Shown: positions 54,823-64,000 of the stretch, in pieces
Layout of the letters: each line of letters opens with the position of its first letter
Position numbering within the stretch: the first letter of the stretch is position 1
Origin: Desulfonatronum lacustre DSM 10312
Lineage (GTDB): Bacteria > Desulfobacterota > Desulfovibrionia > Desulfovibrionales > Desulfonatronaceae
Assembly: GCF_000519265.1 (NCBI RefSeq)
Contig: NZ_KI912608.1
Location: 3,215,421 to 3,279,420 of the forward strand
DNA: 64,000 bases
Reading direction: 5' to 3'
Program-made: the position numbers and the translations under genes
Notes under the pieces: generated by a model
The model's input: only the letters and a program-made list of their open reading frames with translations
Databases searched by the model: none
What the model was told of the DNA's origin: nothing

Positions 54823-56199
54823 TCATGGGATCGGCGTCGCGGTGGCGGCCTGCCGCCAGACCAGTTCGTCCAGTTGGCGGACGATGCGGCCGAACAGGCC
54901 GCCGTATCCGGGAAAGCGGCCGATCAACTCCCGGCGTTGTTTCTGGACCTGGTCGCAGGCGCTGCCTTCCGGGGAGGAGGGCGTACGCTGCATGACCAGG
55001 CGTTCGGCGATAAGGTAGGCTTCCATTTTCCGGCGAAACTCGAGGGCCAGGGTTTCCACGTCATCGGCGTGACGCGCCCAAAGGGCCTCGGTTTCGGCAT
55101 GGGGCGGCAGGGAGCGAATGGTTTGGACCTGGGCGGTGAGGGTGGTCAGCACGAAGCCGGGGATGCCGCGCCGCCAGCCTAAAAGCCAGGGATGTCGCCA
55201 GAACAGGAGGAAGTGCCGCATGCCCAGGGCGATGATCGCCTCCAGGTGAGCGGCGATGCGGGCCAGATGGGGATCATCCCAGGCCACGGGCGTTTCGGCG
55301 AGGTTCCAGGCCGGCGCTTCCCGGTTCTCGAAAAGGCGCGGGGGTTGCCCCATCAGGAAAGAAAGCATATGGCCCAGCCAGGAATTGGCCGCCGGGGAGC
55401 CGGGGGTTTCCAGGTGGGCATAGCTCAGGATATATCGTCCCGTTCCCACCGGGCCCGTGACGATGCAGGGTTCGCCGCGGAGCAGTTCCGGGTCCAGGTT
55501 GATCCCGTAGAGCCGTTCCCAGGCGGATCGCTCCGGTGCCGCCACCTGCTCCAGGGCCAGGTCGGAGACCCAGAAATCCGGTCCGGGGCGGACATAGGCG
55601 GCCAGAATGTCGATGCCTCCGGTGGTCGCGTCCTCCGGGACGGCGAACTGGGAAGGCCACCAGACCGGAAGGTCGATCAGGGCGGGGACGTTTTGCGGAA
55701 CCAGCGGGTGGCCTTGTTGCGGCGCGCAAGCCACCGAGCCGCTGAAATTCGGCAGGCGTTGGGCCATGGGCTTGCGGCACAGCGGGCATACGGCCAGCCC
55801 GTGGTTGTCCGGCAGGGCCAAGCCGGCTCCGCCGCACAGGCCAACATAGACGCCGCCGGAACGAAGGTAGTCGCCCACGGCCTTGCGCCCATCCGGCCCC
55901 AGGGCCTCGGCCTTGAATCTGGCCCATCCTCCGGGTACGAACAGGGCCGTCGGCGGCTGGTCACGCAGCAGGCCCGCCGCGATTTCCGAAGCCCTGGCCA
56001 GTCGCAAAGGGACGCCCCAGGCAGCCAGGCACCTCCAGAGCAGGATCGCCCAAAGATGCGACTCGTCCCACAAGAGACAGATGGAGCCCGAGCCAGAGCG
56101 CGAGCCTGACCCAAGGGGGGCGGGGCGCGGAAAGTGCCTTTTGTCCAAAGCGTCCATGGGCTGATGGAGTACCAGGACCGCCGACGCGAAACAAGCCAT
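54823..56199 (-). CDS. BPL_N-domain (glutamine-amidotransferase-like) protein of unknown function
   Basis: About 458 residues. The N-terminal ~230 residues resemble the biotin-protein-ligase N-terminal/GATase-1-like fold: ICLLWDES, ALFVPGGWARF and GGVYVGLCGGAGLAL with a nucleophile-elbow cysteine. The C-terminal half is helical and unrecognised. No ligase catalytic domain is present. The start is uncertain: ATG 56199, ATG 56157 or a TTG at 56217, none with a ribosome-binding site. The early region GSGSRSGSGS is encoded by GAGCNN hexamer repeats (56084-56107 on the plus strand). Divergent from valS. Confidence 0.7.
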   Translation of the reverse strand: MACFASAVLVLHQPMDALDKRHFPRPAPLGSGSRSGSGSICLLWDESHLWAILLWRCLAAWGVPLRLARASEIAAGLLRDQPPTALFVPGGWARFKAEALGPDGRKAVGDYLRSGGVYVGLCGGAGLALPDNHGLAVCPLCRKPMAQRLPNFSGSVACAPQQGHPLVPQNVPALIDLPVWWPSQFAVPEDATTGGIDILAAYVRPGPDFWVSDLALEQVAAPERSAWERLYGINLDPELLRGEPCIVTGPVGTGRYILSYAHLETPGSPAANSWLGHMLSFLMGQPPRLFENREAPAWNLAETPVAWDDPHLARIAAHLEAIIALGMRHFLLFWRHPWLLGWRRGIPGFVLTTLTAQVQTIRSLPPHAETEALWARHADDVETLALEFRRKMEAYLIAERLVMQRTPSSPEGSACDQVQKQRRELIGRFPGYGGLFGRIVRQLDELVWRQAATATPIP

Positions 56200-56276
56200 G
56201 GCACGGGTTCGCAGCAATCGGAGCTTTTCAACGGGCTGTTACCGTACACGACGAAAGAGAGGGAGAAAATATCCAA

Positions 56277-59084
56277 ATGACCGAAACCAAACTGCCCAAG
56301 GGGTACGAACCCCGTGACGTGGAAGCCAAATGGCTGGAATACTGGGAGGAACAGGGTACGTTCACCGCTCCGGCCCAGGCGGAGCGACCAACCTATTCCA
56401 TGGTCATCCCGCCGCCCAACGTCACGGGCTCCCTGCACATGGGCCATGCCCTGAACCTGACCCTCCAGGACATCCTGGCTCGGTTTCATCGCCAGCAGGG
56501 CCGCGACGTGCTTTGGGTGCCGGGCACCGATCACGCCGGGATCGCCACTCAGAACGTGGTGGAAAAATCCCTGGCCGCTCAGGGCAAAAGCCGGGAGGAA
56601 TTGGGCCGGGAAGCCTTTGTGGAGCGGGTCTGGGCCTGGAAAGAAGAGTACGGCGGCAAAATTTTGAACCAGGTGCGTCGTCTGGGGGCCTCGGTGGACT
56701 GGACCCGGCTGCGCTTCACCATGGACGACGGGTTGTCCAAGGCCGTGCGGGAAGTGTTCGTCCGGCTGTACGAGGAAGGGCTGATCTACAAGGGCGACTA
56801 CATCATCAACTGGTGCCCCCGGTGTCATACGGCCCTGGCCGACCTGGAGGTGGAACACGCTCAGGCCGACGGTCGGCTGCACGCCATCCGGTATCCTTTG
56901 GCCGACGGCTCCGGGGATCTGACGGTGATGACCACCCGGCCGGAAACCATGCTCGGTGACACCGCGGTGGCCGTGCATCCCGAGGACGAACGCTTTGCGC
57001 ACTTGGTGGGCAAGGAAGTCATCCTGCCTCTGGTGGGCCGCAAGCTCCCGATCATCGCCGACGCCTACGTGGACCGGGAGTTCGGCACGGGCTGCCTGAA
57101 AGTCACCCCGGCCCACGATATGAACGATTTTGAACTGGGCCGACGCCACGATCTGGACGTGGTCAAGGTCATCGACGATCACGGCCGGATGAGCGCCGAG
57201 GCCGGGCCGGAATACGCCGGTCTGGACCGCATGGAGTGCCGCCAGCGCATCGTCGCGGACCTGGAGGAAAAAGGGTTTCTGGTCCGCGTGGAAGACCACC
57301 CGCACAGCGTGGGGCATTGCTACCGCTGCCGGACCGTGATCGAGCCCGCGGTCTCCAAGCAGTGGTTCGTGGCCGTGGGGCCTCTGGCCGCCAAGGCCCG
57401 CAAGGCCGTGGAGGACGGAAGGACGGCGATTTATCCCCGGCAGTGGGAGCGGACCTATTTCGACTGGCTGGACAACATCCGGGACTGGTGCATTTCCCGT
57501 CAGATCTGGTGGGGCCACCGTATCCCGGCCTGGACCTGCCAGGCCTGCGGCGAGATGATCGTCTCCCGGGAAGACCCTAAAAGCTGCCCCAAGTGTCCGG
57601 GCAAGCTGATCCAGGAAAGCGACGTGCTGGATACGTGGTTCTCCTCGGCCCTCTGGCCCTTCTCGACGCTGGGCTGGCCGGACGAGACCCCGGAGCTGAA
57701 GAGCTACTACCCCACCTCGGTGCTGGTCACGGGTTTCGACATCCTCTTTTTCTGGGTGGCCCGGATGATGATGATGGGCCTGCACTTCCGCGACGAGGTG
57801 CCCTTTGAACACGTCTACATCCATGCCCTGGTCCGGGACAGCGACGGCCAGAAAATGAGCAAATCCAAGGGCAACGTGATCGACCCCCTGACCATGATCG
57901 ATCAGTACGGCACCGACGCCCTGCGGATGACCCTGACGGCCATGGCGGCCATGGGCCGGGACATCAAGCTGTCCGAGGACCGAATCCAGGGTTACCGGTT
58001 TTTCGTGAACAAACTCTGGAACGCGGCCCGTTTCGCCCTGATCAACCTGCCTCAGGACGGGGCCGGGGACGCGCTTCCCGCTTCGGCGGACCTGGATTTG
58101 CGCCACCGCTGGATTCTGACCCGTTTGGAGCAGGTCAAGCAGGAAAACGCCGCGGCCATCACCGAATACCGGTTCAACGACGCGGCCATGGGGCTGTACC
58201 AGTTCATCTGGCACGAACTCTGCGACTGGTATCTGGAGATGATCAAGCCGGACCTGCCCGGGATCGCCCAGCCTGAAAAGGACGAGGTTCCAAAGCAAGA
58301 TCAAGCTCAAGCTCAAGCCCAAGCTCAAGCTCAAGCCCAAGCCCAAGCTCAAGCCCAAGACCAGGGCCAAGACCAGGGCCAAGATCAGGGTCAAGATCAG
58401 GGTCAAGAGAATGCCCGCTCCCAAGACACGGCCCAGGTTTGCCTGCAAACCGCGCTTTCCGAAGTGCTGCTCCTGCTCCACCCCATCATGCCCTTCGTGA
58501 CCCAGGAAATCTGGAACTCCCTGCCCGCTCGCGGTACGAATTCCAATCTGGCCGCCCAACTCTATCCTCCGGCTCGGCCCGGACAGGTGGACGAGCAGGC
58601 CTTGCGGGATATGGGGCTGATCCAGGAGATCGTGGTCAGCGTGCGCAACATCCGGTCCGAATTGAGCATCGGGCCGTCCCAGAAATTGGACGTGCTGGTG
58701 CGTTGCCCGGAGGCCGCCCTGGCCGAAGTGCTCTCGACGAACCGGGAGACCATCGTTCACCTGGCCCGTCTTGGGGGATTTCAGGTCGAACCGGACCTGA
58801 ACCCGCCCAAGGCTTCGGCTTCCGCCGTGGTCCAGGGGGTGGAGGTGTTCGTGCCCCTGGCCGGGGCCGTGGACTTTCAGACCGAACTGGCCCGCCTGGA
58901 CAAGGAATTGAGCAAGGCCGCCAAGGAACTGGACATCGTCACCCGCAAAGTGAACAATGACGATTTTTTGGCCAAGGCCCCGGCCGAAGTGGTGGAAAAA
59001 GAGCGGACCAAGGCCAGGGATATCGCCGCAAAACAATCCAAACTGCTGGCCCTGCGCGAACGGTTGCAGGGGCTGATGGAGTAG
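56277..59084 (+). CDS. valS: Valyl-tRNA synthetase with repeat insertion
   Basis: 935 residues. Class I synthetase. PPPNVTGSLHMGHAL (HIGH motif) near 42-56, CP1 editing domain with MTTRPETMLGDTAVAVHPED, zinc-ribbon-like CQACGEM...CPKCPG, KMSKSKGNVIDP (KMSKS) near 527, the anticodon-binding domain, and the C-terminal coiled coil from about 870. At about residues 676-709 a stretch of nine Gln-Ala pairs and four Gln-Asp-Gln-Gly units is inserted, encoded by perfect hexamer/12-mer repeats. cobA-hemD follows 9 bases after the stop. Confidence 0.97.
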   Translation: MTETKLPKGYEPRDVEAKWLEYWEEQGTFTAPAQAERPTYSMVIPPPNVTGSLHMGHALNLTLQDILARFHRQQGRDVLWVPGTDHAGIATQNVVEKSLAAQGKSREELGREAFVERVWAWKEEYGGKILNQVRRLGASVDWTRLRFTMDDGLSKAVREVFVRLYEEGLIYKGDYIINWCPRCHTALADLEVEHAQADGRLHAIRYPLADGSGDLTVMTTRPETMLGDTAVAVHPEDERFAHLVGKEVILPLVGRKLPIIADAYVDREFGTGCLKVTPAHDMNDFELGRRHDLDVVKVIDDHGRMSAEAGPEYAGLDRMECRQRIVADLEEKGFLVRVEDHPHSVGHCYRCRTVIEPAVSKQWFVAVGPLAAKARKAVEDGRTAIYPRQWERTYFDWLDNIRDWCISRQIWWGHRIPAWTCQACGEMIVSREDPKSCPKCPGKLIQESDVLDTWFSSALWPFSTLGWPDETPELKSYYPTSVLVTGFDILFFWVARMMMMGLHFRDEVPFEHVYIHALVRDSDGQKMSKSKGNVIDPLTMIDQYGTDALRMTLTAMAAMGRDIKLSEDRIQGYRFFVNKLWNAARFALINLPQDGAGDALPASADLDLRHRWILTRLEQVKQENAAAITEYRFNDAAMGLYQFIWHELCDWYLEMIKPDLPGIAQPEKDEVPKQDQAQAQAQAQAQAQAQAQAQDQGQDQGQDQGQDQGQENARSQDTAQVCLQTALSEVLLLLHPIMPFVTQEIWNSLPARGTNSNLAAQLYPPARPGQVDEQALRDMGLIQEIVVSVRNIRSELSIGPSQKLDVLVRCPEAALAEVLSTNRETIVHLARLGGFQVEPDLNPPKASASAVVQGVEVFVPLAGAVDFQTELARLDKELSKAAKELDIVTRKVNNDDFLAKAPAEVVEKERTKARDIAAKQSKLLALRERLQGLME
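58302..58403 (+). repeat. In-frame tandem repeat inside valS
   Basis: Nine CAAGCY hexamers (58302-58355) followed by four CAAGAYCAGGGY 12-mers (58356-58403), encoding (QA)9 and (QDQG)4. All units are multiples of three, so copy-number change would not shift the frame. It sits in a loop of the anticodon-binding domain. Confidence 0.95.
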
Positions 59085-59093
59085 GAGCATTTC

Positions 59094-60632
59094 ATGTCCA
59101 AAGTCTACCTGCTGGGCGCCGGGCCCGGCGATCCGGAGTTGATCACGCTCAAGGCCAAGCGGTTGCTGGAGAGCGCGGATACCGTGGTTTACGACTACCT
59201 GGCCAATCCGCGATTTTTGGCCTGGTGTCGGCCGGACGCGGAAATATATTACGTCGGCAAGAAGGGCGGCGACCATACCCTTCCTCAGGACAAGATCAAC
59301 GATTTGCTGGTGGAGCGGGCCAAGGCGGGGAAGGTCGTGGCCCGACTCAAGGGGGGCGACCCATACGTCTTCGGGCGGGGGGCGGAGGAGGTCGAGGAGC
59401 TGTTGGAGCACGGCATCGAATTCGAGGTGGTCCCCGGTGTGACCTCGGCCGTGGCCGCTCCGGCCTATGCCGGGATCCCGCTGACCCATCGCCGTTTCGC
59501 CTCTTCGGTGTCCTTCATCACCGGCCACGAGGATCCGACCAAGGCCGAGAGCGCTCATGACTGGGAGGCCTTGGCCCGAAGCACCAGCACCCTGGTTTTT
59601 TTCATGGGCGTGAAGAACCTGCCGGAGATTTCGGCCAACCTGATCAAGGCCGGACTGCCCGGAAGCACTCCGGCGGCCCTGGTCCGCTGGGGAACCACCT
59701 GCCGGCAGCGCTCGCTGATTTCCACATTGGCCGAGATTGCCGAGGAGTCCCAGAAACAAGGGTTCAAGCCTCCTTCGCTGCTGGTGGTGGGCGAGGTGGT
59801 CAGTCTGCACGACAAGCTGAACTGGTTTGAGCGGCGGCCTCTGCTGGGCAAGGGCGTGGTGGTCACCCGTTCCCGTGAGCAGGCCAGCGACGTGGTGGCC
59901 TCCCTGGAGAGCCTGGGAGCCTGCTGCCACGAGTTTCCGACCATTGCCGTGGAGCCCATGGAGGATGCCGCGCCTATTCAGGAGGCCGCAGGACGGCTGG
60001 GCGAGTACGACTGGGTGGTCTTCACCTCGGTCAACGGCGTGCGCATGTTCTGGGACGTGTTGGAGGGCCGAGGGCTGGATGCCCGGGCCTTTGCCGGAAC
60101 CCAGGTGGCGGCCATCGGCCCGGCCACGGCCGAGGGGCTGGCCCGGCGGGGCATTCGGGCTGATTTCGTCCCGGAAAAGTACGTGGCCGAGGACATCGTC
60201 CAGGGGCTGCTGGTCAGGGACGTGGTGGGCAAACGGGTGTTGATTCCCAGGGCCGAGCAGGCTCGGGAAGTGCTGCCCGAGGAATTGCTCCGGGCCGGGG
60301 CCCAGGTGGAGGTGTTGCCGGTGTACCGGACCCTGCCGGTGGCCAAGGGCGCACAGGACGTGACGACCGCCCTGGAGAACGGAGAGATTCACTATATTAC
60401 GTTCACCAGTTCCTCCACGGTGACCAACTTTTTCGCGGCCATCAGCCCGGAGTTGATCCAAAAGCACCGCGCCGCGCTGAAATTGGTCTGCATCGGCCCG
60501 GTCACCGAACGGACACTGCAAAACCAGGGCTTTCAGGGCGACATTCAGCCCGAGGACTATACCATTCCGGCCATGGTGCAGGCCATCCTGGACCATGCCG
60601 GCCAGGGCCGACACGGGGGCGCGGGGGCATGA
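59094..60632 (+). CDS. cobA-hemD: Uroporphyrinogen-III C-methyltransferase / uroporphyrinogen-III synthase fusion
   Basis: 512 residues. The N-terminal SUMT domain (about 1-240) makes precorrin-2 using AdoMet: [32 protein letters not shown] and [22 protein letters not shown]. The C-terminal HemD domain (about 255-505) closes the tetrapyrrole ring: [34 protein letters not shown] and [12 protein letters not shown]. The fusion feeds sirohaem, B12 and the alternative haem route used in sulfate reducers. The stop overlaps the purN start. Confidence 0.96.
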   Translation: MSKVYLLGAGPGDPELITLKAKRLLESADTVVYDYLANPRFLAWCRPDAEIYYVGKKGGDHTLPQDKINDLLVERAKAGKVVARLKGGDPYVFGRGAEEVEELLEHGIEFEVVPGVTSAVAAPAYAGIPLTHRRFASSVSFITGHEDPTKAESAHDWEALARSTSTLVFFMGVKNLPEISANLIKAGLPGSTPAALVRWGTTCRQRSLISTLAEIAEESQKQGFKPPSLLVVGEVVSLHDKLNWFERRPLLGKGVVVTRSREQASDVVASLESLGACCHEFPTIAVEPMEDAAPIQEAAGRLGEYDWVVFTSVNGVRMFWDVLEGRGLDARAFAGTQVAAIGPATAEGLARRGIRADFVPEKYVAEDIVQGLLVRDVVGKRVLIPRAEQAREVLPEELLRAGAQVEVLPVYRTLPVAKGAQDVTTALENGEIHYITFTSSSTVTNFFAAISPELIQKHRAALKLVCIGPVTERTLQNQGFQGDIQPEDYTIPAMVQAILDHAGQGRHGGAGA

Positions 60633-61309
60633 CTCTGCCCGTTGGCGTACTCATTTCCGGGAGCGGGTCCAATTTGCAGGCCCTGATCGACCGGATGGAA
60701 GCCGGGGTGCTGGACGTGACTATCCAGACGGTGATTTCCAACATCCCCGGGGTCAAGGGGCTGGAACGAGCGGCGAATCACAATATCCCGGCCCAGGTCC
60801 TGCCTCATCGGGATTACCGGGACCGTGAGTCCTATGACCGGATAGTGGTCCGCGCCCTTCGCGACGCCGGAGCCCAGGCCGTGGTCCTGGCCGGATTCAT
60901 GCGTCTCGTGGGGTCGGAACTCCTAGCCGCCTTTCCCGGACGGGTGCTGAACATCCATCCGGCGCTGCTGCCGTCCTTTCCAGGACTGCACGCCCAGGAC
61001 CAGGCCGCAGCGTACGGCGTGCGTTTGGCCGGATGCACGGTGCACTTCGTAGATGAAGAGGTGGATCACGGTCCGATCATCATCCAGGCCGCGGTCCCGG
61101 CCTTGCCCGGTGAGGAAGCTGAAGCACTGGGCAGTCGCATCCTGGCTTTGGAGCATCGTATTTTTCCTCAGGCCCTCCAATGGCTGGCCGAAGGCAGGCT
61201 GGACGTCCAAAATCGTCAGGTGGTGGTCCGTCCCGGAGAGCGGTCCTTAGCCTCCAGGAACGAGCTGCCGCCGTGTCTGGTTTTTCCGCCGTTGGAAGAG
61301 GGGTTTTAG
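60629..61309 (+). CDS. purN: Phosphoribosylglycinamide formyltransferase PurN
   Basis: 226 residues. Folate-dependent step 3 of purine synthesis. ISGSGSNLQALID at about 9-21 binds the phosphate, LAGFMRLVG, the catalytic NIHPALLPSF (Asn/His) and EEVDHGPIIIQ (catalytic Asp). The last ~25 residues (from GERSLASRNELPP) are an extension beyond the E. coli enzyme. ATGA overlap with cobA-hemD. Confidence 0.95.
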   Translation: MTLPVGVLISGSGSNLQALIDRMEAGVLDVTIQTVISNIPGVKGLERAANHNIPAQVLPHRDYRDRESYDRIVVRALRDAGAQAVVLAGFMRLVGSELLAAFPGRVLNIHPALLPSFPGLHAQDQAAAYGVRLAGCTVHFVDEEVDHGPIIIQAAVPALPGEEAEALGSRILALEHRIFPQALQWLAEGRLDVQNRQVVVRPGERSLASRNELPPCLVFPPLEEGF

Positions 61310-61320
61310 GGAGAACGAAC

Positions 61321-61866
61321 ATGAGTGACTTTGAGTTTGAACTGTCCCAGGCAGAGCGAGATTATCTGCGGGAATTGGTCCGGCTGAGCATTGCTTCCCG
61401 GTTTGACGCGAACGTGATGCTGCCGAAACCGATTTCGGAAAAGCTGGAACAGCCATTCGGCGCGTTTGTAACCCTGAAAAAGCAAGGCCATTTGCGCGGG
61501 TGCATCGGACATATCGTCGGCGACCAGCCGATCCGGGAGACCATCATCCGCATGGCCAAGGCCGCAGCGTTCAATGATCCCAGGTTTCCTCCCGTGAACA
61601 AGGAGGAACTGAACGATCTGAGCGTGGAGATTTCAATCCTCAGCCCACTCGTGTCCTGCGCCGCCGGGGATATCGTTCCGGGCCGGCACGGACTGCTGGT
61701 GCGCCGCGGTCCGCATTCCGGCCTGCTTTTGCCCCAGGTGGCCGCGGAATACGGCTGGGATCGGGAGACGTTTCTGTCGCAGACCTGCCGAAAAGCCGGA
61801 CTCCCCGGCAATGCTTGGCAGCAGTCGGGCACGGAGATATTTTGCTTCGAGGCGGTTATTTTTTAG
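61321..61866 (+). CDS. AMMECR1-domain protein (AmmeMemoRadiSam system protein A type)
   Basis: 181 residues. The conserved motif LRGCIGHI at about 60-67 and DPRFPPV are hallmarks of AMMECR1. The family is often encoded beside Memo and radical SAM genes; here neither is adjacent, and the function is unknown. ATG 61321 with GGGAGA about 7 bases upstream; the frame is open further back inside purN. 12 bases after purN. Confidence 0.92.
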   Translation: MSDFEFELSQAERDYLRELVRLSIASRFDANVMLPKPISEKLEQPFGAFVTLKKQGHLRGCIGHIVGDQPIRETIIRMAKAAAFNDPRFPPVNKEELNDLSVEISILSPLVSCAAGDIVPGRHGLLVRRGPHSGLLLPQVAAEYGWDRETFLSQTCRKAGLPGNAWQQSGTEIFCFEAVIF

Positions 61867-61908
61867 CTGACCTGCAAGGTCGTTTCGGTGTTGTATGGAG
61901 GTTTTGTC

Positions 61909-64000
61909 ATGAATTCAGATTACGACCAAGAATCCCCTTTGATCCTCATCGTTGACGACGAGGCGGTGAACAGGTTGATTCTGGAGTCCAACCTGAAGCG
62001 ACAGGGGTTTCGGACCGTCTCGACGTCGTCGGGTCAGGAGTGCCTTGATCTGGCCCGACGGGAACAGCCGGATCTGGTGCTCCTGGACATCATCATGCCC
62101 GGAATGGACGGGTTCCAGACCTGCCAGACCCTGAAGGACGCGCCTGAAACCCGAGACATTCCGGTCATCTTTCTCTCCGCTCTCACGGACACCGGGGTGA
62201 AGACCAAGGGGTTCGAGGCCGGCGGGGTGGACTACGTCAGCAAGCCCTTTGACGCCAAGGAACTGCTGGCCCGGGTGCGCACGCATCTGACGTTGCGCAA
62301 CCAGGAACGGCAGCTGCGGGTCTACTCGGAGAGGCTTGAAGAAATGGTCGACGAGCGAACCACCAAGCTGAAACAGGCCGAGCTCGACTTGCAGCGCAAC
62401 TATGACATGCAGACCGCCTTGAATCATCTGCTCCAACTCTCCCTGCAGGAATTGCCCCTGGAAGAACTGTTGCAGCAGTGCCTGGACAGCATCCTGGGCA
62501 TTTCCTGGCTGACGTTGCAGAACCGTGGCTGCGTCTACCTCCAGGAGGACGAAGGCGGCTGTTACCGCATGGTGGCGCATCGCAATTTACCGGAGCACGT
62601 CCAGGAGCAGTGCAAGACCATGGTTCCCGGCGATTGCGCTTGCGGCCGAGCCATCGGGGAACAGCGGGTTCTCGTGGTCCCGGACGAGGAGGTCGACCAC
62701 AATAAACTTTTGCCGGAAGGCGTCGAACCGCACAGCAATGTCTGCGTTCCGATTCGATCACAACATGCGACCTTGGGAATCTTGAACCTCTCTATCCAGC
62801 GGGGCGCTCGGCTGACGCAGCCGGAGTCGGCTTTTTTCGGGGCCGTGGCCAACACCCTGATGCAGATGATCCTCTACAAACGGGCCGAGCAGCGTATGCT
62901 GCACCATGTCCTTCATGAGCCGTTGAGCAATCTGCCCAACAGGACGGCCTTGCTGGACGGCCTGAACGTTGAGATCAACCAGGCCCGGGACGTGGAAGGC
63001 TACCGGTTCGCCCTGGTGTTGATCAATCTGGACCGCTTCAATCGGTTCAACGAAAGCCTGGGCTACGACCTGGGCGACAAGTTGATTCTCTCCAGCATTC
63101 AGCGCATTCTTGATGAACGAAAAGTGGACGAGGATGTCTTTCACCTGGGTGGTGACGGGTTCGCGGTGTTGATCCGCCGACTGCGGGAGGTCGCAGATCC
63201 GCTACTCCTGGCTGAACGGATTTTGGACGGCCTGAAGCAGCCGCATCAACTGGACGGCCATGAAATCCAGACCTCGGCCTCCGCCGGGGTGGTGCTCTCC
63301 GATGTCCGGTACCACCGCGGCGAGGATCTGCTTCGAGACGCGGATATCGCCCTGCATCTGGCCAAATCACGGGGCCGGGGCCGATTCGAGGTCTTCAGCC
63401 ACGTGATGCACGAAAAAGCCAGGCAGGCCATGCAGACGTTCATGGACCTGCGTTTGGCCCTGCAGCGGGAAGAATTCGTCCTGTTTTATCAGCCCATCAT
63501 CTGTCTGACCACGAAGCGGACCATCGGAGTGGAAGCCCTGATCCGTTGGATTCACCCCGTCCGGGGCATGATCAGTCCCGCGGAATTCATCCCTCTGGCC
63601 GAGGAGACCGGGTTGATCCTGCCCATGGGGCGCTGGGTCCTGGAAAAAGCCTGCCTGGATATGCGTGTCTTCACCGAGAGCAAAGATTCGCCGAAATCTT
63701 CGAAGCCGTTCATGGTCAGCGTGAACCTGTCCGGGAAGCAGTTCGCTCAACCGGATCTCTACGAGCAGGTGGAGGCCGTGCTTCAGGAGACCGATTTTCC
63801 ACCGGAGTGCCTCAAGCTGGAAATCACGGAGAGCGTGGTCATGGAAAACGCCGAAGCGGCCACGCGGATTTTGGAGCGCCTCAAGCGCTTGAAGATCAAG
63901 ATTTCCATCGACGATTTCGGCACCGGCTACTCGTCTCTCTCCTACCTGCACCGCTTTTCCGCGGACATCCTGAAGGTGGACCGCTCTTTCGTCAGCCGGA
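61909..64000 (+). CDS. REC-GAF-GGDEF-EAL signalling protein, truncated by the window edge
   Basis: At least 697 residues, open at the right edge. Receiver domain (about 8-125) with VDDE, phospho-acceptor in LVLLDIIMPGMDG and KPFD. Coiled coil, GAF-like domain (about 160-320, CGRAIGEQRVLVVPDE). GGDEF domain with the active site changed to GGDGF (LGGDGFAVL), so cyclase activity is doubtful. The EAL domain has EALIRW, LKLEITESVV and DDFGTGYSSLSYL intact, so cyclic-di-GMP hydrolysis is the likelier activity. TGGAGG lies about 8 bases before ATG 61909. No kinase gene is adjacent. Confidence 0.93.
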   Translation, partial: MNSDYDQESPLILIVDDEAVNRLILESNLKRQGFRTVSTSSGQECLDLARREQPDLVLLDIIMPGMDGFQTCQTLKDAPETRDIPVIFLSALTDTGVKTKGFEAGGVDYVSKPFDAKELLARVRTHLTLRNQERQLRVYSERLEEMVDERTTKLKQAELDLQRNYDMQTALNHLLQLSLQELPLEELLQQCLDSILGISWLTLQNRGCVYLQEDEGGCYRMVAHRNLPEHVQEQCKTMVPGDCACGRAIGEQRVLVVPDEEVDHNKLLPEGVEPHSNVCVPIRSQHATLGILNLSIQRGARLTQPESAFFGAVANTLMQMILYKRAEQRMLHHVLHEPLSNLPNRTALLDGLNVEINQARDVEGYRFALVLINLDRFNRFNESLGYDLGDKLILSSIQRILDERKVDEDVFHLGGDGFAVLIRRLREVADPLLLAERILDGLKQPHQLDGHEIQTSASAGVVLSDVRYHRGEDLLRDADIALHLAKSRGRGRFEVFSHVMHEKARQAMQTFMDLRLALQREEFVLFYQPIICLTTKRTIGVEALIRWIHPVRGMISPAEFIPLAEETGLILPMGRWVLEKACLDMRVFTESKDSPKSSKPFMVSVNLSGKQFAQPDLYEQVEAVLQETDFPPECLKLEITESVVMENAEAATRILERLKRLKIKISIDDFGTGYSSLSYLHRFSADILKVDRSFVSR

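Noticed and set aside
55677-60614. 1645-codon open frame on the minus strand across valS and cobA-hemD
   Set aside because: It is antisense to two well-supported genes, has low-complexity His/Gly/Leu-rich translation and no motifs; a shadow of GC-rich codon bias.

Overview
The window is GC-rich, densely coded DNA from an anaerobic bacterium. It looks like a sulfate- or sulfur-metabolising member of the Desulfovibrionales (formerly Deltaproteobacteria), and a Desulfovibrio- or Desulfonatronum-like organism is my best guess from gene content. The main reason is the order alcohol dehydrogenase - hdrCBA - flxDCBA, the ethanol/NADH/heterodisulfide-reductase-like module described in Desulfovibrio. 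It is followed here by a ferritin-like protein and a tungsten-type aldehyde:ferredoxin oxidoreductase. I see no rRNA, tRNA, CRISPR array or prophage.

Layout. 1-2.0 kb (minus strand): the 3'-truncated methylase gene of a type I restriction system behind a higBA toxin-antitoxin pair. 2.2-7.5 kb: an apparent operon of a polytopic membrane protein, an iron-type alcohol dehydrogenase, a cytoplasmic PAS histidine kinase and an NtrC-type sigma-54 activator. 7.5-19.9 kb: a second, probably highly expressed alcohol dehydrogenase behind a good sigma-54 promoter, then hdrCB, hdrA, flxDCBA, a ferritin-like gene, aldehyde ferredoxin oxidoreductase and an unrecognised partner gene. Two copies of an undescribed ~170-bp palindromic, MITE-like element lie in opposite orientation on either side of hdrCB, one of them inside the hdr operon. 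19.9-22.8 kb: a PerR-like regulator and catalase-peroxidase. 23-27.4 kb: small zinc-ribbon, Nudix, metallo-beta-lactamase lipoprotein and two HD-domain proteins.

27.6-45.3 kb is a complete division/cell-wall (dcw) cluster: mraZ-rsmH-ftsL-ftsI-murE-murF-mraY-murD-ftsW-murG-murC-murB-ftsQ-ftsA-ftsZ, with many ATGA-type overlaps, MraZ-type operator repeats in front of mraZ, no ddl, and a long hairpin between ftsA and ftsZ. 45.4-64 kb holds housekeeping and accessory genes: a radical SAM protein, an FmdB zinc ribbon, a CgeB-like glycosyltransferase, recN, tatC, transaldolase, era, a BPL_N-domain protein, valS (with a hexanucleotide-repeat insertion), a cobA-hemD fusion, purN, an AMMECR1 protein and, running off the right edge, a REC-GAF-GGDEF-EAL signalling protein.

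How it fits together. Alcohol is oxidised by the dehydrogenases to aldehyde plus NADH. FlxABCD-HdrABC would oxidise NADH and distribute electrons, probably by flavin-based bifurcation, to ferredoxin and a thiol/disulfide carrier. AOR would oxidise the aldehyde with ferredoxin as acceptor. The kinase/activator pair next to the sigma-54 promoter is the obvious candidate switch. Everything beyond sequence motifs and gene order in this account is inference from known families.
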